64,000 nucleotides of DNA. It comes from Chara braunii. Lineage: Eukaryota; Streptophyta; Charophyceae; Charales; Characeae. Made by a program: the position numbers and the translations under genes. The stretch's first letter is position 1, and the number at the start of each line of letters is the position of its first letter. The notes under the pieces were generated by a model. It worked only from the letters and a program-made list of their open reading frames with translations. It was not told where the DNA came from and made no database searches. Shown one piece after another: positions 57,150-64,000 of the stretch. The DNA lies in NCBI GenBank assembly GCA_003427395.1, contig BFEA01000550.1, forward strand, positions 224,981 to 288,980, given 5' to 3'.

Positions 57150-57938
57150 TGTGACGAACCACTTTCTGTGCCGCGCGACTTTTTGCGTGATGACAATGAG
57201 GGGTCCTGAGATGGGAGGGTTGGGCAAATTACGGGGGGTGGGATCAGCGGGAAAATTGCATCGGTATCCTCGCTTCTTTCTTTTCCTTCACTTCTTCCCT
57301 TTCGGCGGTGACGGGACAGGCCCGGGGCAGACGGTTGAGTGTGCCCGCCCCGTTGGGCGCGATCAATAATGGTTGGCGATGGTTCTTTCTTGCTCTGCTG
57401 AGAGCAAAAGGGGGGAACTGAGATTTTTGGCTCGATGATCACACATGAGCTTTCCAGTTTTCTTTTTGAAGTTTCCTTTCAACTAATGACGAGCCCCCGA
57501 GGGCTCTCGAAATTTTGATTTCTTTTACGTTTTTCCTTGCCTTTCTTCCGTCTCGTCGGAATTTTTCTGTTGCAATTTCGAGTTCAGATAGGAATTTATG
57601 ACTTTTTGAATTTCTTGCTGAATGACGCCTCTTTCTTGCGCGCATCTTCCTGCGGCGGGAACGCAGTTCTGGTTAGACAGCGCCTTAATCTTGCATGCAA
57701 CTTTAATTTTTAGGCAGTCGCCATTGTAACTGTATCTTTCCTCTCTCGCCTTCTTTCCGCCTCCTTTTTCTTTGCTACGTCTGACTCGGATTGGGCGACG
57801 CACTGCATGATCGGATCGATGCGTGGAGTGTGGCTACGTCCCCCACGCCGTGGTCTGGTCATGCAGAATGCAGGCATTGCCTTCCCTTCTCCTCTTTCCA
57901 ATCCCTGCAATCTCGCACTCTTTGCGCACATATGCATG

Positions 57939-57948
57939 CTATAAATTT
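57939..57948 (+). promoter_or_regulatory. TATA box of the right LTR
   Basis: CTATAAATTT with the same flanks as at 46021 in the left repeat. Confidence 0.6.
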
Positions 57949-58769
57949 CGTCGTCGCGATTAGATAGCTCTCTTAAAAAAAATTCGGAAGCTCGAGGTTA
58001 GCGCGATCAGTGAGGGTCGGCTAATGAGCAAAGTAAGAGGTGAGTTGATGTGGGAGTTGGGTGACCCGACGGGCTGGTGCCACGTGCGAGGGGTTGACGT
58101 GTAGGCCACGACGGAGTGTGGCGCACGGGCGAGCCTGACGGGTGCATGCGGACTAAGCAGGGTGACAACTTCGTTAACTTCGTTGGTGGGTGCGAGACGA
58201 CGGACTATCCGTATCGGGAAGGAAGAAAGAGCGGAGACAGATGGGTGTGCGAGTGTAATCTTTTCTTGTCTTTTCTCAGTCCTTGTATATAAAATTTTGG
58301 CTTCAAACGAGACGCCCCTATTTTGCATTTCGATGTTTCTTTTGGCTTGCTATCGTGTGATATATGGGTTAATGTTTGTCCTTCCTGTTTTATTTTGTAC
58401 TCGCTCCACGAGATGGATTTGATGATCTGGTAATGCTTGAATACCCAATGTTTGGCGCAATACCCCCGGGATTACCGAGCGCTTGCAGCGCCGATCTATC
58501 CCCACTTTGATGATTGACAGATGAAACAAGTTTGATGCTGTTGCGGTGCTTCGATGTATGTCTGGATGGCGATGAGATATCTATATACAATGTCATTTTG
58601 TGAATCAAAAGGAGTTGTGTTGCGTATCCGGGAGGGGGCCCCCTAAGAAGTTTTTGCTCGAACGAAAATGGCTGAGAGGTTATTGCATGATTGCATGGAC
58701 CTTATTTTGCATAGGTGATTGGCTGATAGATCGATCCACAACAGACCAACCCCTCGAGTCCCCGTGTAA

Positions 58770-59530
58770 GTGCGATCTGACGAGCACGACTTACACACGC
58801 ACCCACGAAGCCGGCTCGCAACCCCGAATAAACTTAGCACGACAGATCTCGATAGGAATGATGGAATCCCCATCTGCGATACGGGTCGGGACAAATTAAG
58901 GTCCCGACGCCCTCCGACATACGGGGACCGCTGGGTGTGTATGCTTTGTAAATGATCAAGGCGGAACGAGATTGATAGCCTGAGGGAACTAACTACATGG
59001 TTGAGCCGGTACGCTGACGGATCGCTCCTTGATTATTTGAGCAGTTTTAGGATCTGATCAACTGGCCGGTGCGCACGCACGTGTGAGACAGCAACCGTCC
59101 GCGGACTTGCCATCTACACGCGCGCCTGCAAAAGCCAGCTCCGATATCGCCCAATAGGAAGATGTGTGTACATGAATTCGGTTGAACAAGACATGGCGAT
59201 AGATTCTCCTTTTTGGGTCATCGATCGCGAAAGCCTGAGGGACCCAGAATACCGAGCGTATTGGGAGAGGGAATAGATCCACGGGCAACGGATCCGACAA
59301 CATCGCCACCTACAGAACCCTGCTCACCTTGAGTACCCCTGCCGGACTGAAAACGGACGACTATGCAGGGGCGATTTCCAGCTGGCAATAAGCCGAGACC
59401 CGCGGATTTCCGATTATCCCGACAGCCGAAACCAGCAATATCTTCTAACCCTAGGCTTCGTTGGCATCACCACCGACTTCCCTCTCTACTATACCGTCCT
59501 TCCCTACCACCGGTTACTCGTGATCCCCTG
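58770..59530 (+). pseudogene. Reading frame within the right LTR of C, unknown protein
   Basis: Counterpart of 47482-48255. DRNDGIPICDTGRDKLRSRR, YGDRWVCMLC, LSRYADGSLLDYLSSFRI, the same TGA (59056), RACKSQLRYRPIGRC and TTDFPLYYTVLPYHRLLVIP are all recognisable. It has extra stops of its own (near 58953 after CMLCK; TAG after YWERE at 59274). Shared stops are older than the insertion; private stops arose later. Confidence 0.4.
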
Positions 59531-59765
59531 GGATTCCATAGCCCGGTTCTGACCCCGTCCGCCGTGTTCAGAGGGTCGGCAGCCCGACGAGTATCGGCAG
59601 GCGAGGGTCACGCAACGAACCCATCCCAGGACAGAGCGACGAAAACCCAGCTCGTCTTCGTCGGACCCCGAGACTTGCGACGGTCGGCAGCGGTACGAGC
59701 ACTCCCACTGAAACACCCGTAACACCCACCCCGGCCTAGGCATCACGATCGATCATCGCCCCAAC

Positions 59766-59989
59766 ACTCGTGACCAGTGGACCCCGGAAAATACGTCGAA
59801 TTGGATAGCGAAGCTTATTTACGAAGGGTTGGCGAAATCGCTAAGAACGTTGGTGAAGTCTTGGTTTGGGCTATCGAAGAGGACATGTCAATTTATGAGT
59901 TCGTGTTTTGTGAACAACGAAGTGTCCTTTTTGAGAGAATTACAAGTTATGGGCAATCACGAGTATCTCAGAATTGCACTTCCGGTTTT
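59766..59989 (+). other. Junction segment between element C and the satellite
   Basis: gaccagtggaccccgg (59772-59787) is identical to 53187-53202 just after the RNase H stop of element C. The rest (YVELDSEAYLRRVGEIAKNV-type frame, 59777 on) is not found elsewhere in the window. It could be a fragment of another element or host sequence. No LINE continuation is present, although a LINE is cut at the left end of element C. Confidence 0.4.
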
Positions 59990-62400
59990 ACTGAGTCGTT
60001 TTTTTTGGGGGGGGGTGATTATATCCCGACGTGCGTTCGGGATTTCGGTACCGAAAACGCACTTCGGGATTTCGGGATTTTACTTAGTCGTTTTTTTTGT
60101 GGCGTGATTATATACCGAAGTGCGTTCGGGATTTCGGTACCAAAAACGCACTTCGAGATTTCGGGATTTTACTTAGTCATTTTTTTTGGGGGGTGATTAT
60201 ATCCCGACACGCGTTCGGGATTTCCGTACCGAAAACGCACTTCGGGATTTTGAGATTTTACTCAGTCGTTTTTTTGGTGTCGTGATTATATCCCGAAGTA
60301 TGTTCAGGATTTCGGTACCGACAATGCACTTCGGGATTTCGGGATTTTACTTAGTCGTTTTTTTGGGGGGGGGATTACATCCCGACCTTCGTTCGGGATT
60401 TCGGTACCGAAAACGCACTTCGGGATTTCGACATTTTACTTAGTCGTTTTTTTGGGGTGGGGGGATTATATCCCGACGTGCGTTCGGGATTTCGATACCA
60501 AAAACGGACTTCGGGATTTCGGGATTTTACTTAGTCGTTTTTTTTGTGGCGTGATTATATCCCGAAGTGCGTTCGGGATCTCGGTACCGAAAATGCACTT
60601 CAGGATTTCAGGATTTTACTTAGTCGTTTTTTGGGGGGGGTGATTATATCCCGACGTGCGTTCGGGATTTCGGTACCGAAAACGCACTTCAGGATTTCGG
60701 GATTTTACTTAGTCGTTTGTTTTTGGGCGGTGATTATATTCGGATGCACGTTCGGGATTTCAGTACCGAAAACGCACTTCGGGATTTTGGGATTTTACTT
60801 AGTCGTTTTTTTGGTGACGTGATTATATCCCGAAGTGCGTTCAGGATTTCGGTACCGAAAACGCACTTCGGGATTTCGGGATTTTACTTAGTCGTTTTTT
60901 TTGGGGGGGTGATTACATCCTAACGTGCGTTCGGGATTTCGGTACCGAAAACGCACTTCGGGATTTCGATATTTTACTTAGTCGTTTTTTTGGGGTGGGG
61001 GGATTATATCCCGACGTGCGTTTGGGGTTTTGGTACCGAAAACGCACTTCGGGATTTTGACATTTTACAAAGTCTTTTTTTTTTGGGGGGGGGGATTATA
61101 TCCCGACGTGCGTTCGAGATTTCGGTACCGAAAACGCACTTTAGAATTTCGGGATTTTACTTAGTCGTTTTTTTGGGGCGATGATTATATCCCGAGGCAC
61201 GTTCGGGATTTCGGTACCGAAAATGCACTTCCCGATTTCGGGATTCTACTTAGTCATTTTTTGGGGGCGGTGATTATATTCCGACGCGCGTTCGGGATTT
61301 TGTTACCGGAAAACGCACTTCAAGATTTCAAGATTTTACTTATTCGTTTTTTGGGGGCGGTCATTATATCTCGAAGTAAGTTCGGGATTTCGATACCGAA
61401 AACGCACTTCAGGATTTCGGGATTTTACTTAGTCATTTTTTTGGTGGCGTGATTATATCCCGAAGTGCGTTTAGGATTTCGGCACCGAAAACGCACTTCG
61501 GGATTTCGGGATTTTACTTTGTCGTTTTTTTTTTTGGGATATTATTTTCCGACGTGTATTAGGGATTTCGGTACCGAAAACGCACTTCAGGATTTCGGTA
61601 TTTTACTTGGTCGTTTTTTTTTGGGGGGGGGGGTATATCCCGACGTGCGTTCGGGATTTCGGTATCGAAAACACACTTCGGGATTTCGACATTTTACTTG
61701 GTCATTTTTTTTCCAGGGGGGGATTATATCCTGACGTGCATTCGGGATTTCAGTACCAAAAACGCACTTCGGGATTTTGGGATTTTACTTAGTCGTTTTT
61801 TTTTTGCGGTGATTATATCCCGACGCGCATTCGGGATTTTGGTACCGGAAAACGCACTTCGGGATTTCGGGATTTTACTTAGTCGTTTTTTTTGGGCGGT
61901 GATTATATCCCGATGTGAGTTTGTGATTTCGGAACCGAAAACACACTTCAGGATTTTCGAATTTTACTAAGTCATTTTTTTGGTGGCGTGATTACATCCC
62001 GAAGTGCGTTTAGGATTTCGGTACCGAAAACGCACTTCGGGATTTCGGGATTTTACTTAGTGGTTTTTTTTTGGGGGTGATTATATCCTGACGTGCGTTC
62101 GGGATTTCGGTACCGAAAACGCACTTCGGGATTTCGGTATTTCACTTAGTTGTTTTTTTGGGGGTTGGGGATTATATCCCGACGTGCGTTCAGGATTTCG
62201 GTATCGAAAACGCACTTCGGGATTTCGACATTTTACTTGGTCGTTTTTTTTTGGGGGGGGGATTATATCCCAACGTGCGTTCGGGATTTCGGTACCGCAA
62301 ACACACTTCGGGATTTCAGGATTTTACTTAGTCATTTTTTTTGGGCGGTGATTATATCCCGACGAGCGTTCGGGATTTTGGGATTTCACGTTAGTCATTT
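59990..62400. repeat. Satellite array, about 90-bp monomer, about 26 copies, palindromic core
   Basis: The unit has T/G homopolymers (ttttttgggggggg), gattatatcccgacgtgcg, ttcgggatttcggtaccgaa, aacgcacttcgggatttcgg and attttacttagtcg. Monomer centres lie at about 60043, 60132, 60221, 60309 and so on to about 62288, spaced 87-92 bp. Each centre holds the perfect palindrome TTTCGGTACCGAAA (some mutated), with outer arms gtgcgt/acgcac. Copies differ by point changes and homopolymer length. Because 90 is 30 codons, short frames cross two or three monomers; these are not genes. Confidence 0.95.
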
Positions 62401-63221
62401 TTCGGGGGTATTTTTATATGCCAACATGCGTTCAAAATTTGTTAAAAAAATAGTGAAAATCTTGCACCCTGTCAAATTTGATTTTTTTCGACTTCACTGT
62501 ATATTTTTGAGTTGTATGTGCGCCTGCAGCAATGTACATCTTTGTTTCTCATTTGTGATGTTTGCGCCGACAATCAATTCTCTGAGAGGGACCAAACGAC
62601 ACAAAAGGCAAATTGAGAACGAAAGGAGTGCGATTTAGCAGGGGGAGGGCTGAACTTGGGGCATTTGAATGGGTTGGGTTGCCATAGAAAGGTTGGCGGC
62701 AGAAGGCAGGCTAATCATGCGTGGCGGCTATTTATATTTCTTAGGGTCAGACAACAATCAACATTGGGAAAAGAGGCTTGGAACAACTGGCGGTTTGAGT
62801 CAATATTGACAAGGTGCGGGGGTAGGAGGGGATGTTGTTGGCTATGTGCAGTTCTTTTGAGGGATTCTGAGGCACACTGAAGTACCTTGAAAGGGTGTTG
62901 TCCTTTAAACGTGTAGCTCCAGGCTTGGCAGACGCATATATGGGCATGCGTTCTTAATGCTACGACAAAATTTCTTAATTGTAAGATGCTATAATGATGG
63001 TCCAGGCTAGACAGGTGCATGTATGGGCATGTGTCCGAGTCTCCTACACTGGACCTACATACTTGATCTGCCTGTCCTGAAGTTATGACCAACTGCCCGT
63101 ACGCTAACAGTTGTGGGTAAACACACCCGTGCCCATATGCCCGCCCTACGTGAAGGCGGGCATGCATTCTCGAGCAAGGCCAAATTTTTACATTTATGAG
63201 CATATTATGACCCTCGACATT
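62401..63221. other. No gene seen
   Basis: Begins with a decayed satellite edge (ttagtcatttttcgggggtatttt, which recurs at about 63803). Around 62880-63060 two phrases of the form aggctagacaggtgcatgta/ggcttggcagacgcatata with tatgggcatg indicate an old duplication. A 193-codon minus-strand frame (62715-63296) has no recognised motif. Confidence 0.35.
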
Positions 63222-63404
63222 TTTCATGGGTGCAAACAGTTTCAGAGGCCGTCGGCCTCGTGGTGACACAGACCAACTAGCAGAGTGGGCAGACAAAGTT
63301 TTGTATAGGAAACACGATCATATGCTAGTCAATGAACACGTCCTCACACAGGAAACTGACGAGAGAGAGAGCGAGAGCGAGAGCAAGAGAGCGAGAGCGA
63401 GAGC

Positions 63405-63472
<68 letters not shown>

Positions 63473-63962
63473 AAAAAAAAGAGAGAGAGAGAGAGAGACA
63501 AAAAAAAAGAGAGAGAGAGAGAGAGAGCAAAGTTTCAAGCTTCGGCCAACACTTCCAGAAATCCGATTGTGGAGAGGCTGCACCCTCTGCCATTGGTTTG
63601 TGATTGCCGCCCCTCAGTTCCTCTACCACAACGACTCTGTCGACCTTCTCATTATCATTATCAAGGGATGGTGATCCTGTGATTGCATATTTGTTGGTGC
63701 AAAAGGCGCCGTTATCAGTCGTGCATCCTCATGTAGTTTATTCAAGGGGAGAGAGGGAGGGAGGGATCTCCCACCCTCTGCCTCTCTTCTGTCTCTTTCA
63801 TGTTAGTCATTTTTCGGGGGTATTTTTGATGGGTGCAAATAGTTTCAGAGACCCTCAGCCTCGTGGTGACACAGACCAACTACCAGAGTGGATAGACAAA
63901 GTTTTGCATAGCAAACACGATCATATGATAGTCAATGAGCAAGTCCTCACACAGGAGAGAGC

Positions 63963-64000
<38 letters not shown>
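63222..64000. repeat. Direct duplication with (GA)n tracts, running off the window
   Basis: The segment from atgggtgcaaacagtttcag (about 63228) through gtgacacagaccaact, agacaaagttttg, aacacgatcatatg and gtcctcacacaggaa recurs from about 63829 with about 10% differences. Each copy is followed by a (GA)n tract: 63411-63469 with two short (GA)n repeats after caaaaaaaaa, and 63963-64000. The second tract is cut by the window end. Confidence 0.85.

Larger units (their letters stand above)
45235..59765 (+). mobile_element. Ty3/gypsy LTR retrotransposon C with PHD finger and extra 3' reading frames
   Basis: Direct repeats of about 2.6 kb (45235-48490, enlarged by a 642-bp insertion, and 57150-59765) flank gag, protease, RT/RNase H, PHD plus integrase zinc domain, integrase core and about 1.8 kb of extra reading frames. 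Repeat identity is roughly 92% by eye over the first 360 bp, mostly transitions, so the insertion is old. The left end cuts a LINE, but the sequence right of 59765 is not that LINE. The right side was therefore rearranged, or the repeat does not end the element. Confidence 0.8.
57150..59765 (+). repeat. Right long terminal repeat of element C
   Basis: Aligns with 45235-48490, without the 642-bp insertion. Differences in the first 360 bp number about 30 by eye and are mostly transitions. The TATA box (57939-57948) and the unknown reading frame are kept. Identity stops after gatcatcgccccaac at 59765; beyond it the sequence is unrelated to that after the left copy. Confidence 0.8.

Noticed and set aside
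59990-62400. CRISPR-like appearance of the regular array
   Set aside because: The whole unit repeats without unique spacers, in eukaryotic DNA; it is a satellite.
63226-63682. Glu/Arg-rich frames through (GA)n
   Set aside because: Translation of a microsatellite.

Overview
This is eukaryotic nuclear DNA from a repeat-dense genome. It looks most like a green-lineage (streptophyte or charophyte alga) genome, although the species cannot be fixed from sequence alone. The support is plant-style Ty3/gypsy retrotransposons, a U6 snRNA copy close to the plant consensus, non-autonomous hAT-type elements with 8-bp target duplications, LINE fragments, tRNA-derived SINE-like copies, long microsatellites and a local satellite array. 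I see no convincing host protein-coding gene. No operon, CRISPR or bacterial feature is present. Two assembly gaps (7435-7816 and 22242-22331) and one ambiguous base (26435) are present.

Layout. 1-3992 (minus): a broken Ty3/gypsy element A whose reverse-transcriptase segment is tandemly triplicated; a SINE-like copy lies just upstream (4110-4300). 4300-13033: mostly unassigned, with diverged tandem repeats, an AT-rich block and microsatellites. 13034-22914 (plus): Ty3/gypsy element B with two recognisable LTRs. It is heavily decayed, with substitutions in protease, RT and RNase H active sites. Its leader carries a hAT-type MITE (14217-14719, perfect 8-bp duplication) and a probable solo LTR (14926-16256). 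22915-28510 (minus): a damaged LINE with endonuclease, RT and C-terminal zinc-finger regions. 28511-44779: mostly non-coding, with a tRNA-like SINE, a second hAT-like element, a long foldback hairpin, a U6 pseudogene, a G59 homopolymer, a tRNA-like sequence and another SINE copy. 44780-45234 (plus): a LINE RT fragment cut off by element C. 45235-59765 (plus): Ty3/gypsy element C, flanked by long repeats of about 2.6 kb. 59990-62400: a 90-bp satellite of about 26 monomers, each with a palindromic centre. 62400-64000: an unassigned tract with a duplicated (GA)n-flanked segment.

Element C is the most interesting unit. Its long terminal repeats each have a TATA box and a shared internal reading frame. 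Gag (CCHC knuckle), protease (intact DSGA), RT (intact YMDD), RNase H and integrase can be followed in order. A C4HC3 PHD-like zinc finger is encoded between RNase H and the integrase zinc domain. Downstream of integrase lie about 1.8 kb of additional reading frames, the first overlapping the pol stop as ATGA, the second encoding a strongly acidic protein. All copies here carry stops and frameshifts, so they are relics. Many stops and active-site losses fit C-to-T/G-to-A decay, as expected for methylated DNA (inference).
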